From: Synergistaceae bacterium
GTDB taxonomy: Bacteria; Synergistota; Synergistia; Synergistales; Aminobacteriaceae
DNA length: 64,000 nt
Direction of reading: 5' to 3'
Assembly: GCA_031272035.1 (NCBI GenBank)
Contig: JAISUO010000035.1
Span: forward strand, 1-64,000
The translations under genes and the position numbers were made by a program. The stretch's first letter is position 1. Each line of letters starts with the position of its first letter. Shown one piece after another: positions 8,404 to 16,614 of this stretch. The notes beneath the pieces are model-generated. The model was not told the DNA's origin and made no database searches. It saw only the letters and a program-made list of their open reading frames with translations.

Positions 8404-9264
8404 ATGTGGCGGGAACTCTGGAAAAAATATGGCGCGGCGTTGTGTCTGTGTGCGGGGATGCTTTGTTTTATCGTGGCGGGGCTGGCCGTTCGCGCTCTGC
8501 CTGGGGTGAGAGAAAAATTAATCGTGACGGAAACGGTTCGCCCTCAGCCCAGGCAGGAGCAAACGTCCGGGCAGGTCCGACCACAGCCTCAACTCCAGTC
8601 TCAGACTCAGGCGCAGGGGCCGGCGGAGGCTCAGCCCCAGCCCGTGGAATCCAGGGGACCGGAAATCGTCGGCCCTTCCCCGGAGCCGACCCCTCCCGCT
8701 CCCCGACTCCGGCAGAAAAGCGCGGTGAAAGCAACGGGCCTTTACGGGACTCCGGCAAACGAAAATGAGGAAGAAAACGAAGATGGATGGGTCCTGTACA
8801 TCACAGGAAGTGTGCGCAAACCCGGTGTTTACAGAGTTCCTCGGGGAGCGAGGCTCTACCAGCTGGTGGAAATGGCCGGAGGACTCCAGTCCTTCGCCGA
8901 TTCCGCATCGGTCAACATGGCCGCGCCTCTGGAGGACGGCCTGCATATCCATATCCCCCGCAAAGGTCAGCGTTATTACGGAAACTCGACGATCGTCGTC
9001 CAGCCGGAAGTCCGCTATCCCGCCTCGGCCGTTCCGCGTCCCGGTTCCGGAGGGTCTTCTTCGGCGGGCGTTCTTGACATCAACCGGGCCACCGCGGAGG
9101 AGCTGACGCGTCTGAAGGGCGTAGGCCCCGCTCTGGCCAGGCGCATCGTGGAATACCGCTCACAAAACGGCCGTTTTCAAAACATCAACGACCTGCTTCA
9201 GGTTCGGGGGATCGGGGCCAAAAAACTGGAAAAGCTCCGGAAATTCGTCACCCTGGGACCATAG
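8404..9264 (+). CDS. ComEA-like helix-hairpin-helix DNA-binding protein
   Basis: 286 residues from the ATG at 8404, which follows AGGAG; the frame is open 39 bases further upstream. A membrane anchor (about residues 9-31) is followed by a long Gln/Pro-rich linker, an SLBB domain (about 137-195, ITGSVRKPGVYRVP), and two helix-hairpin-helix motifs at the C-terminus (LDINRATAEELTRLKGVGPALARRIVEYR, then the DLLQVRGIGAKKLEKLR unit). This is the layout of ComEA, the periplasmic DNA receptor of natural transformation. No other competence gene is in the window, so a role in DNA uptake is inferred from domain order only. Confidence 0.85.
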   Translation: MWRELWKKYGAALCLCAGMLCFIVAGLAVRALPGVREKLIVTETVRPQPRQEQTSGQVRPQPQLQSQTQAQGPAEAQPQPVESRGPEIVGPSPEPTPPAPRLRQKSAVKATGLYGTPANENEEENEDGWVLYITGSVRKPGVYRVPRGARLYQLVEMAGGLQSFADSASVNMAAPLEDGLHIHIPRKGQRYYGNSTIVVQPEVRYPASAVPRPGSGGSSSAGVLDINRATAEELTRLKGVGPALARRIVEYRSQNGRFQNINDLLQVRGIGAKKLEKLRKFVTLGP

Positions 9265-9295
9265 CTCAGGCTCGGGACAAGGCTCAGGAAGGAGG

Positions 9296-9324
9296 TTGAC
9301 GTTTCCGGCCAAATAAGGTAGACT
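9296..9324 (+). promoter_or_regulatory. Sigma-70-type promoter of tRNA-Leu
   Basis: TTGACG, a 17-base spacer and TAGACT. The predicted start near 9331 gives a leader of about 32 bases before the mature tRNA. Confidence 0.7.
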
Positions 9325-9362
9325 TTCCTCCGTTTGATGCCATCGGGCAGGGTTTTAAAAGT

Positions 9363-9449
9363 GCGGGGGTGGCGGAATTGGTAGACGCGCAAGACTAAGG
9401 ATCTTGTGGCTGTAAAGCTGTGGGAGTTCGATTCTCCCCCTCCGCACCA
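9363..9449 (+). tRNA. tRNA-Leu, anticodon AAG
   Basis: 87 bases with CCA encoded. Acceptor stem GCGGGGG pairs with CCTCCGC (one G-U), D-loop GGTAGAC, anticodon stem CAAGA/TCTTG around loop CTAAGGA, long variable arm typical of Leu, and T-arm GGGAG-TTCGATT-CTCCC. Discriminator A73 is the leucine identity base. The anticodon reads AAG rather than the usual bacterial GAG for CUU/CUC codons, which implies conversion of A34 to inosine by TadA. Confidence 0.95.
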
Positions 9450-9482
9450 GTACACAGCATTCGGAAATTCGCAAAAACATTA

Positions 9483-9509
9483 AAGCCCCGTTCGGAAGCG
9501 GGGTTTTTT
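9483..9509 (+). terminator. Intrinsic terminator after tRNA-Leu
   Basis: CCCCG and CGGGG enclose an 8-base loop and run directly into six T residues; AA before the stem can extend it against the T-tract. Confidence 0.85.
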
Positions 9510-9724
9510 CGTTATCCAAACCACATCAATCTAATCTCAGAGAAAATGCAGATAAAGAAACACATCATGGACGTAAACTTGTTCGACCGTTCGAGGCGCG
9601 GTTTTTTACAAAATCATCTTTATTACGAAATCATCGGTGAATGAACTTTAAAATATAAGTGTTACCTTTTATATTTTTTGTGCTATTATAGGGCCCTGTA
9701 CAAGATCGGATCAGGGGGCCGGAA

Positions 9725-10783
9725 ATGAATTCTGCGGTTCAAACGGGAAAAATCGCTGTCTGTTCCAGAACGATCAGGACGCCGAGACGACAGTGGACGT
9801 CTTTTTGTCCGGCAATGACCTATATCGGGAAAAAGGCGCTGATGTTCCTCCTCATGATGTTCCTTTTGTCCACCATCGTGTTTTACATCTCGCGCCTCGC
9901 TCCCGGAGACCCGCTGGAGGCTTTTTACGGCGGAGCTGTGCAGTCCATGACCTCCGAAGAACTGGACGCGGCGCGGATTCGGCTGGGACTGGACGGCTCC
10001 ATAACTTTGCAGTACGTCAGGTGGCTTGACAGCGTCATGCACGGCGACTTCGGCATGTCCCTGCGGCACAAACGACCGGTGATGGACGTGGTGCGGCCTC
10101 TTATCGGAAATACCCTCATTCTGGGGGGAACGGCGTATGTGCTGGTGTTCCTGCTTGCGACCGTTCTCGCGCTCTTCTGCGCCCGATTCGAAGATTCTCC
10201 CGCCGACCGTTTCATCTGTAAAGCGGGTACCGCGATTTTCTACGTTCCGGCCTTCTGGCTGGGGACCGTACTGGTGCTGGTGTTCAGCGTAAACCTGAAG
10301 CTGCTGCCCTCCAGCGGAGCCTACGACATTGGCAGGTCGCACGACGTGGGAAACCGCCTGCGCCACATGATTCTGCCTCTCACGGTCATGGTGGCGAGCC
10401 ATCTCTGGTATTACGCTTACATGATCCGAAACAGGCTGCTGGACGAAACGCGCCGGGACTACGTGCTGCTGGCGCGCTCCAAAGGGCTCGGCAAAACCCG
10501 TATCCTCCTCGCCCACTGTCTGCGCAACGTTCTGCCCACCATCGTGAACGTCATGGCGATTTCCATCCCCCATGTGCTCAGTGGAACGTATATCGCCGAG
10601 TCGGTTTTCAACTACCCGGGCATCGGCTCTCTGGCGGTATCCAGCGCGAAATATCACGACTACAACCTGCTGATGCTCATGGTGCTCATCACGGGAGTTC
10701 TCGTCATCGTCAGCAGTCTGACGGCTCAAGTGATCAACGAAAAAATAGACCCCAGGATGAAGGTCAGAGCGGAGGTCGATTGA
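9725..10783 (+). CDS. ABC transporter permease, DppB/OppB type
   Basis: 352 residues, inner-membrane permease with about six transmembrane helices. It carries the family opening FYISRLAPGDP and the EAA loop (DYVLLARSKGLGKTRILLAHCLRN). The ATG at 9725 follows a GGGGG stretch; an internal ATG at 9815 would give a protein starting MTYIGKKALMFLLMM, closer to the family length, but has no ribosome site. A TATTAT-type -10 near 9684 would start transcription just upstream. First gene of a five-gene operon (permease B, permease C, binding protein, fused ATPases, DUF2156). Likely substrates are peptides or small cationic ligands; sequence does not decide. Confidence 0.9.
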   Translation: MNSAVQTGKIAVCSRTIRTPRRQWTSFCPAMTYIGKKALMFLLMMFLLSTIVFYISRLAPGDPLEAFYGGAVQSMTSEELDAARIRLGLDGSITLQYVRWLDSVMHGDFGMSLRHKRPVMDVVRPLIGNTLILGGTAYVLVFLLATVLALFCARFEDSPADRFICKAGTAIFYVPAFWLGTVLVLVFSVNLKLLPSSGAYDIGRSHDVGNRLRHMILPLTVMVASHLWYYAYMIRNRLLDETRRDYVLLARSKGLGKTRILLAHCLRNVLPTIVNVMAISIPHVLSGTYIAESVFNYPGIGSLAVSSAKYHDYNLLMLMVLITGVLVIVSSLTAQVINEKIDPRMKVRAEVD

Positions 10784-10784
10784 C

Positions 10785-11714
10785 GTGAACGAGGCAAAAA
10801 AAGCGGACTCCGACAGCAGCGAAGATTTCACTCTGGTCGGGGCGGGATACAAATCTCACGAAGTCGTCGTTGAACGTCAGGGATTCTGGCGTGGCCTTCG
10901 ACTATCGCAAAAGCCCGTATTTTCAGTCCTTATTTTTTCCATGATTCTTCTGGGCTGTCTTTTTTCGGAGAGCCTCGCCAACCATGACCCCGGGCAATTC
11001 TACCTCTCCAATATTTCCCAGCCGCCCAACAGGGAATTTTTCTTTGGAACGGACTCCCTGGGCAGGGACATTTACTCGATTATCTGGCGCGGGGGGCGAG
11101 CGTCGCTTCTTATCGGGCTTCTGGCCGCCGGCGTGTCCACCGTCATCGGCGTCACCTGGGGCTGCGTCGCCGGCATGTCCTCGAAAACCCTGGACAACGC
11201 GATGATGCGGGCCGTGGAGCTGGCGCAGAGCATTCCGGTCCTCCTCACCGTCCTTCTGATCGTGTCCATCATGGGCGAGCAAAACGTTCTTTCGATTTCT
11301 CTTGTCATCGGCGTCACCTCCTGGTTCACCCTGTCGAGGATCGTGCGCGGCGAGGTCCGGCAGATACGCGGCAGCGAGTACGTCCTGGCCGCAAGGTGCA
11401 TGGGGGCGAGTTTCTGGCACATCATGCGCAGACATCTGATTCCCAATTTTGTGTCGGCCATCCTGTTCGTGGTGATTTCCGGCGTCAGCCAGAGCATGAC
11501 GATGGAATCGACCCTCAGTTTCCTGGGGTTCGGACTGCCCGTGGGCACGCTCTCCTGGGGCAGTATGCTGGCCCTGGCGGATCGCGCTCTCCTGCTCAAC
11601 ACCTGGTGGGTCATCGTCATTCCCGGCCTGTTCCTGGTCGTGACCCTGCTCTGCATAACCGGAACAGGCAATTATTTTCGTCGTGAAATCAACAAGCGCC
11701 CCGGCAATTTATAG
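10785..11714 (+). CDS. ABC transporter permease, DppC/OppC type
   Basis: 309 residues, GTG start 1 base after the stop of the upstream permease, with CGGAGG before it, so translation is coupled. It has the N-terminal OppC-type helix, the FGTDSLGRD signature before the transmembrane core, and the EAA loop (EYVLAARCMGASFWHIMRRHLIPN). It pairs with the DppB-like protein to form the channel. Confidence 0.92.
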   Translation: MNEAKKADSDSSEDFTLVGAGYKSHEVVVERQGFWRGLRLSQKPVFSVLIFSMILLGCLFSESLANHDPGQFYLSNISQPPNREFFFGTDSLGRDIYSIIWRGGRASLLIGLLAAGVSTVIGVTWGCVAGMSSKTLDNAMMRAVELAQSIPVLLTVLLIVSIMGEQNVLSISLVIGVTSWFTLSRIVRGEVRQIRGSEYVLAARCMGASFWHIMRRHLIPNFVSAILFVVISGVSQSMTMESTLSFLGFGLPVGTLSWGSMLALADRALLLNTWWVIVIPGLFLVVTLLCITGTGNYFRREINKRPGNL

Positions 11715-11781
11715 CCTGAAAAAGCCTGAAAAAGAATCTCCGGCCCAACCGAACCTGCAGGCGGAGCCGGCTGGAGTGTAA

Positions 11782-11797
11782 TGGCAGTGTGGTGGCA
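11782..11797 (+). promoter_or_regulatory. Possible second sigma-54 promoter before the binding-protein gene
   Basis: TGGCA-N6-TGGCA has the GG-N10-GC spacing of a -24/-12 promoter but differs from TTGCA at one base in the -12 element. It sits in a small repeat: GGCAGTGT at 11783 and 11794 and AGCAGTGT at 11803. It could therefore equally be a repeat or operator. It would let the binding protein be expressed apart from the permeases. Confidence 0.3.
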
Positions 11798-11859
11798 GTG
11801 TAAGCAGTGTAAATGGATGGAATATGGACATGTGATGAATAAGGAAGGGGAATCGACTC

Positions 11860-13413
11860 ATGAAAAAAACGCTGATCGTCTTTATGATGGCGCTTGTCCT
11901 GTTTTCAGGGTACTTTGCAGACCCCGACAGGGTGGACGCGGCGGGGCCGGCAAACACGCTGATTTACGCCGGAGAAAATGAAGACACTCTGAACCCCGTT
12001 CTGAACACCCACGGGGAACTTCCGAGCATCCTTTTCTCGGGCCTGATGAAATATGACGCGAAAGGAACGCCCGTCACGGATTTGGCTGAAAGTTTCACTT
12101 ACGACAGCGGGTCCCTCACCTGTACCTTCAGGCTCCGTCAGGGCGTGAAATGGCACGACGGAAGGGATTTCACGGCAGAGGACGTCGTTTTCACCTACAA
12201 ACTCCTGACCTCCGACGAAAACCTCACCGCCGCCATCAAAAGCAACTACGAGGACATTTCCGAGGTCTCCGCTCCGGACGCGAACACCGTCGTTTTCAAA
12301 TTGTCCCGTTACAACGCGGCCATGCTGAATCATTTCACCATAGGCATACTCCCGGAACATCTTCTGAAAGGTCAGAACATCGCCACCGCGGCCTTCAATC
12401 AAAATCCGACGGGAACGGGACGTTACAAATTCGTGGAGTGGGACGCCGCCGGCGGAACAATAACGGTGGAGCGCAACGAGAATTATTATGGAAAAATTCC
12501 CAATATCGAGCGCGTGGTATACAAAACCGTAGCGGTGGAGAGCACCAAGGCCCTTATGCTGCAATCCGGCGAAGCCGATCTGGCCTGGCTCAACGCCAAT
12601 TACGCGGAGCGTTTTCGCGGCAACTCCGCGTTCAAAAACTTCGATTTCGTTACGGCCGATTTCCGCTCCGCCGCCATGGACTTTCGCACCGATTTCTGGA
12701 AGCAAAACGGAGATTCCATCGGAGTGCTCAACTACGCTCTGGACAAACAGGCCATCATCAACGCCGTGCTGAACAAACAGGGCGTCGCCGCATTCAGCCC
12801 GATACAGCTCAACGCCTTCGGAGGCAACAGGCAGGCCGACGTTTATTCTTACGACCTGGAGAAGTTTGCCGGAGAGATGAAAAAACTCGGCTGGGTGAAG
12901 GGAAACGATGGCGTTTACGAGCGGAACGGGCAGAAATTTTCCTTCACGATACAGGTGCGGGACTACGAGGAAGAGCGCGTCGACATCGCGAACATCGTCG
13001 CCAGCCAGTTGAAGGCCGCGGGAGTCGATATGCGAATCGCGCTGGTGACCCGTTTCGACTGGAAAGCCGGCTACAACGGATTTCTTGCGGGGTACGCGGT
13101 GGAGTTCGACCCCGACGGGGCCTACGCCAATTTCGTCACGGGGGCCAGCGGAAACACGATGGCGTACTCCAACCCCGAAGTCGACGAACTGCTGAAGCGC
13201 GGACGACATACCCCAGACCCCGAAGAACGCCGCAAAATTTACGGAGCGTTCGAGGTCGCCTGGGCAAAAAAGCCGGGACATCTGCTGGTCGCCTATCTTC
13301 ACGGGAACTACGTCGGGACGGCCGGCCTGAGCGGTCTCGATACGGCGCGGGTGCTGGGACACCACGCCGTGGGCGTCATGTGGAACATCGAGGAATGGAC
13401 TCTGACGCGGTGA
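11860..13413 (+). CDS. ABC transporter solute-binding protein, family 5 (peptide/nickel type)
   Basis: 517 residues. ATG after AGGAAGGGG; signal peptide MKKTLIVFMMALVLFSGYF with cleavage near DAAG. The mature protein follows the SBP_bac_5 layout: the ENEDTLNPVLNTHGE opening, LAESFTYDSGSLTCTFRLRQGVKWHDG, the FTAEDVVFTYK motif and PTGTGRYKF. It is secreted to the periplasm and delivers substrate to the two preceding permeases. Gene order is permease-permease-binding protein-ATPase, unlike the usual binding-protein-first arrangement. There is no lipobox cysteine, so it is probably soluble. Confidence 0.93.
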   Translation: MKKTLIVFMMALVLFSGYFADPDRVDAAGPANTLIYAGENEDTLNPVLNTHGELPSILFSGLMKYDAKGTPVTDLAESFTYDSGSLTCTFRLRQGVKWHDGRDFTAEDVVFTYKLLTSDENLTAAIKSNYEDISEVSAPDANTVVFKLSRYNAAMLNHFTIGILPEHLLKGQNIATAAFNQNPTGTGRYKFVEWDAAGGTITVERNENYYGKIPNIERVVYKTVAVESTKALMLQSGEADLAWLNANYAERFRGNSAFKNFDFVTADFRSAAMDFRTDFWKQNGDSIGVLNYALDKQAIINAVLNKQGVAAFSPIQLNAFGGNRQADVYSYDLEKFAGEMKKLGWVKGNDGVYERNGQKFSFTIQVRDYEEERVDIANIVASQLKAAGVDMRIALVTRFDWKAGYNGFLAGYAVEFDPDGAYANFVTGASGNTMAYSNPEVDELLKRGRHTPDPEERRKIYGAFEVAWAKKPGHLLVAYLHGNYVGTAGLSGLDTARVLGHHAVGVMWNIEEWTLTR

Positions 13414-13473
13414 CGAAGCTCTCCGGGCGGCGAAGGCAGGGAAAATCCGTTTCCCTCCCCGCCGCCGCTTCGT
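13413..13473 (+). repeat. Long imperfect inverted repeat between binding-protein and ATPase genes
   Basis: ACGAAGC (13413-13419) pairs with GCTTCGT (13467-13473), GGCGGCG pairs with CGCCGCC inside it, and GGGAAA pairs with TTTCCC nearest the loop. The structure begins at the stop codon of the binding-protein gene. An mRNA-stability or partial-termination role, keeping binding protein more abundant than ATPase, is the usual meaning of such a structure inside a transporter operon; that is inference. Confidence 0.6.
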
Positions 13474-13500
13474 GAAATCTTTCTCTCGCGGGTTTGCCTT

Positions 13501-15459
13501 ATGATTTTGGAACTGCGTAACCTTTCGGTGAGTTTTTATACGCCTTCGGGCGAGGTGGAGGCGGTGCGGGATGTTTCGCTGTCGCTGGAGGAGGGCGAAA
13601 CTCTGGCCCTTGTGGGAGAGTCCGGCTGCGGCAAGACGGTGATGTGTCAGTCGGTCATGAAACTGCTGCCGAAAACCGCAAGGATAAAAGGGGGGCGGAT
13701 TTTCGCCTGCGGCGAGGACGTCACGGACTACGGAGAACGGCAGATGCGCCCGCTGCGGGGAAACATTTTCTCCATGATCTTTCAGGATCCCATGACGTCC
13801 CTGAATCCCACCATCCCCATAGGCGCTCAGATCACCGAAGCCATCCGCAGGCACAAAAAGGTCGGGCGTGAAGAGGCCCGGCATCGCGCGGAGGAACTGC
13901 TGACCCTGGTGGGCATCGACGACCCTCTGCACAGGATGGAGCTTCAGCCGCACTACTTTTCCGGCGGAATGCGTCAGCGCTGCGTGCTCGCCATCGCGCT
14001 GGCCATGAACCCAAAAATCCTCTTCGCCGACGAGCCGACCACGTCTCTGGACGTGACCGTTCAGGCCAACATACTGGACCTGCTGCGGGATCTGCAGAAA
14101 AAAACCGGCGTCGGCATCGTCTTCATCTCCCACGACCTGGGCGTGGTAGCTCGCGTGGCGGATCGCGTGGCCGTCATGTACGCCGGAAGGATCGTCGAGG
14201 TGGGAACAGCGGAGGAAATTTTTTACGATCCGCGCCATCCTTACACCTGGGGGCTTTTGAGGGCTTTGCCCGCTGTGGCGGCGGAGACGGGAACTCTGCG
14301 TCAGATTCCCGGCGCGCCGCCTTCGCTTCTGTCGCCGCCTCCGGGGGACGCCTTCGCCGTTCGCAACGAATACGCCCTGGCCATCGACTACAGAGAAGCC
14401 CCGCCCATGTTCAGAATTTCCGACACGCACAGCGCCGCCACCTGGCTGCTGGACCCGCGCGCGCCGAAGGTATCCCCGCCCCCGCGGATTTTCTCCGGAA
14501 CGACGCGGACGCGGCCCACTGGCGGAGCCGGCAAAACGACGCCCCACAATGAGGAAACAATCGTCAGCGTAAGGAATTACCGGCAGAATTTTCGTGTCAG
14601 CCGTTCGTTTGCGGTGGAGGCGGTGCGCGGCGTGAGCTTCGACCTGCGCCGGGGCGAGGTGTTCGGCCTGGTGGGAGAGTCCGGCTGCGGGAAATCCACA
14701 ATCGCCCGGGCGATGATGGGGCTTTACACTCCCACGTCGGGAGAGATCTGTTTCCGGGACAGGCTCGTTTCCGAAAAACGCTCCTACCGGCGGAACCGGC
14801 GTGAAATTCAGCGGGGTATGCAGGTGATCTTTCAGGACTCCGCCGCAGCTCTGAACCCGCGGATGACCGTGGAAGATATCATCGCGGAACCTTTGATCAT
14901 CCATCATGTTTATCGAAAAAAACAGGACCTGCAGGCAAAAATAGAGGAACTGCTGCTGATGGTGGGGCTGAATTGTCTGGATCGCACCAAATATCCGCCG
15001 GAAATATCGGGCGGGCAGCGTCAGCGCGTGGCCATCGCCCGAAGCCTCGCCCTGACGCCGGAGGTCATCGTCGCGGACGAGCCGGCAGCCTCCCTGGACG
15101 TTTCGATACAGGCTCAGATCATGACGCTGTTTCAACGCCTGCAAAGAGAACGCCGGTTCACGCTTTTCTTTATCACCCACGACCTCTCCATGGTGCGTTT
15201 TCTCTGCGACCGGGTGGCCGTTATGCACGCCGGCCGCATTGTGGAGCTCGCTCCCACGGACGAGCTGTTCGGCAATCCCCTGCACCCCTGCACCCGGGCG
15301 CTCCTGTCCGCCACGCCTCTCCCCGATCCCCGGTCGGAGCGCTCCAAAAAAATCCTGCCCTTCGAGCAGAAGTTTATTGCAATCGAAGAGGAAATGTATG
15401 AAACTGTTCCCGGACACTTTGTACTGACTCCGAAGAGACAGGGCCGCAGCGTGTTGTGA
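13501..15459 (+). CDS. Fused double ATPase of oligopeptide-type ABC transporter (DppD-DppF)
   Basis: 652 residues, two complete ATP-binding cassettes in one chain. The first half has Walker A GESGCGKT (39-46), signature FSGGMRQR and Walker B ILFADEPTTSLD. The second half, after a Pro/Thr-rich linker near 330-350, has GESGCGKST, signature ISGGQRQR and VIVADEPAASLD. Each cassette ends with the oligopeptide-transporter C-terminal extension (HPYTWGLL, HPCTRALL). Fusion of the D and F subunits is known in GsiA-type proteins. It energises the permease pair encoded upstream. The start follows CGGGTTTGCCTT with only a weak ribosome site. Confidence 0.93.
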   Translation: MILELRNLSVSFYTPSGEVEAVRDVSLSLEEGETLALVGESGCGKTVMCQSVMKLLPKTARIKGGRIFACGEDVTDYGERQMRPLRGNIFSMIFQDPMTSLNPTIPIGAQITEAIRRHKKVGREEARHRAEELLTLVGIDDPLHRMELQPHYFSGGMRQRCVLAIALAMNPKILFADEPTTSLDVTVQANILDLLRDLQKKTGVGIVFISHDLGVVARVADRVAVMYAGRIVEVGTAEEIFYDPRHPYTWGLLRALPAVAAETGTLRQIPGAPPSLLSPPPGDAFAVRNEYALAIDYREAPPMFRISDTHSAATWLLDPRAPKVSPPPRIFSGTTRTRPTGGAGKTTPHNEETIVSVRNYRQNFRVSRSFAVEAVRGVSFDLRRGEVFGLVGESGCGKSTIARAMMGLYTPTSGEICFRDRLVSEKRSYRRNRREIQRGMQVIFQDSAAALNPRMTVEDIIAEPLIIHHVYRKKQDLQAKIEELLLMVGLNCLDRTKYPPEISGGQRQRVAIARSLALTPEVIVADEPAASLDVSIQAQIMTLFQRLQRERRFTLFFITHDLSMVRFLCDRVAVMHAGRIVELAPTDELFGNPLHPCTRALLSATPLPDPRSERSKKILPFEQKFIAIEEEMYETVPGHFVLTPKRQGRSVL

Positions 15460-15463
15460 AAGT

Positions 15464-16399
15464 TTGCAGCTTTATGAAATCAGGGGCGAAATCGATTTGA
15501 CTTTGGCTTTTACTCCGCTGTCAACGGACAGCATAAAGGAATATCACGAGCTTTTCAGCAAATGCCGGGAAAAAGCTTCCGACTATACTTTCATCAATCT
15601 GTGGGGATGGTCAGAGGAACGCCGCTATATCTGGGCCTTCAGAGACGGTTTATGCTGGCTGCGGGCAACCGCCGGCGCCTCCCCCGCCTGGTGGGCCCCC
15701 GTGGGAGACTGGAGACGGCCGGACTGGGCGCAAATCATGGAGGACAACGTTCCGCCGGAGACGGCGTTCGAGCGGGTCCCTCAGGAGCTCGCGGAGATCT
15801 GGTCCGAGCAGCTGCAGGGGCGCTGCCGCATGGAAGAACAGCGCAACGAATGGGAATATCTTTACGACTTCGACAAAATGGTCTCTCTCTCCGGCAATAA
15901 ACTGCACAGGAAAAAAAACCTGCTGACTCAATTCAAAAAAAAGTACGACTACACCTATTCCCCCGTGTCCTGCCAAAACATCGGAGCCATTCGAGAGATG
16001 CAGGCAGAGTGGCGCCGGTGGCGCGGCTGCAGAGAATCTCCCGGGCTTGAGGCCGAAAACATCGCCATCACGCGGGTGCTCGACGAATGGGAAAGACTTC
16101 CTGGCATTTTGGGCGGAGAAATTTCCGTGAACGACAGGATTGCGGCCTACACCGTGGCGGAAGACCTGGGGAACGGGACTGTCGTCATTCACTTCGAAAA
16201 AGGGTTGGAGTTTTACAAAGGCGTCTATCAGGCCATCAATCAAATGTTTCTTTCCAGCCTTACCAGTCCCGCCGGTTCCGCGGGATTCCATACGGTGAAC
16301 CGCGAACAGGACATGGGCGTCCAGGGCATTCGTCAGGCCAAGGAATCCTACAGCCCCACAGGTTTTTTAAAAAAATACAGAGTGACCTGGACGGGCTGA
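15464..16399 (+). CDS. DUF2156 family protein (GNAT-fold acyl/aminoacyl-transferase-like)
   Basis: 311 residues from a TTG start 4 bases after the ATPase stop, with no strong ribosome site, so probably translated by coupling. The sequence shows features of DUF2156, which has the GNAT-like fold shared with the C-terminal domain of phosphatidylglycerol lysyltransferase: SDYTFINLWGW near the N-terminus, YLYDFDKMVSLSGNKLHRKKNLLTQFKKKY in the centre, and the closing YSPTGFLKKYRVTW. It has no membrane segment. Its place at the end of a peptide-transport operon hints that it acts on an imported amino acid or peptide, but the reaction is unknown. Confidence 0.8.
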   Translation: MQLYEIRGEIDLTLAFTPLSTDSIKEYHELFSKCREKASDYTFINLWGWSEERRYIWAFRDGLCWLRATAGASPAWWAPVGDWRRPDWAQIMEDNVPPETAFERVPQELAEIWSEQLQGRCRMEEQRNEWEYLYDFDKMVSLSGNKLHRKKNLLTQFKKKYDYTYSPVSCQNIGAIREMQAEWRRWRGCRESPGLEAENIAITRVLDEWERLPGILGGEISVNDRIAAYTVAEDLGNGTVVIHFEKGLEFYKGVYQAINQMFLSSLTSPAGSAGFHTVNREQDMGVQGIRQAKESYSPTGFLKKYRVTWTG

Positions 16400-16614
16400 T
16401 GATCGCGGTCGCGGGCGGACGAGATGCTTTCTTTATGTTTTTTATGCGTAAAATTTGAGGTATAATCTGAGAAAACTGGAAAGGAGGGACTGTGCTTCTT
16501 TCAGAGTTAAAATCTGTTTTTTGCGAACCATCGTCAGATTTCAGCATCAGAGTTTACGCGTCGGTTTTCCGGGTATCGAAGAGCAACGGCAAAAATAATA
16601 CTGGAGGGATAACG

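Noticed and set aside
11905-15417. 1170-codon open frame on the minus strand
   Set aside because: It lies antisense to the binding-protein and ATPase genes, has no family features and no ribosome site. It is a by-product of the codon bias of the real genes.
16492-16614. N-terminal extension of dctP from an upstream GTG
   Set aside because: The extension has a ribosome site but would place 41 polar residues before a clear signal peptide; the GTG at 16615 has its own GGAGGG and starts at the signal.
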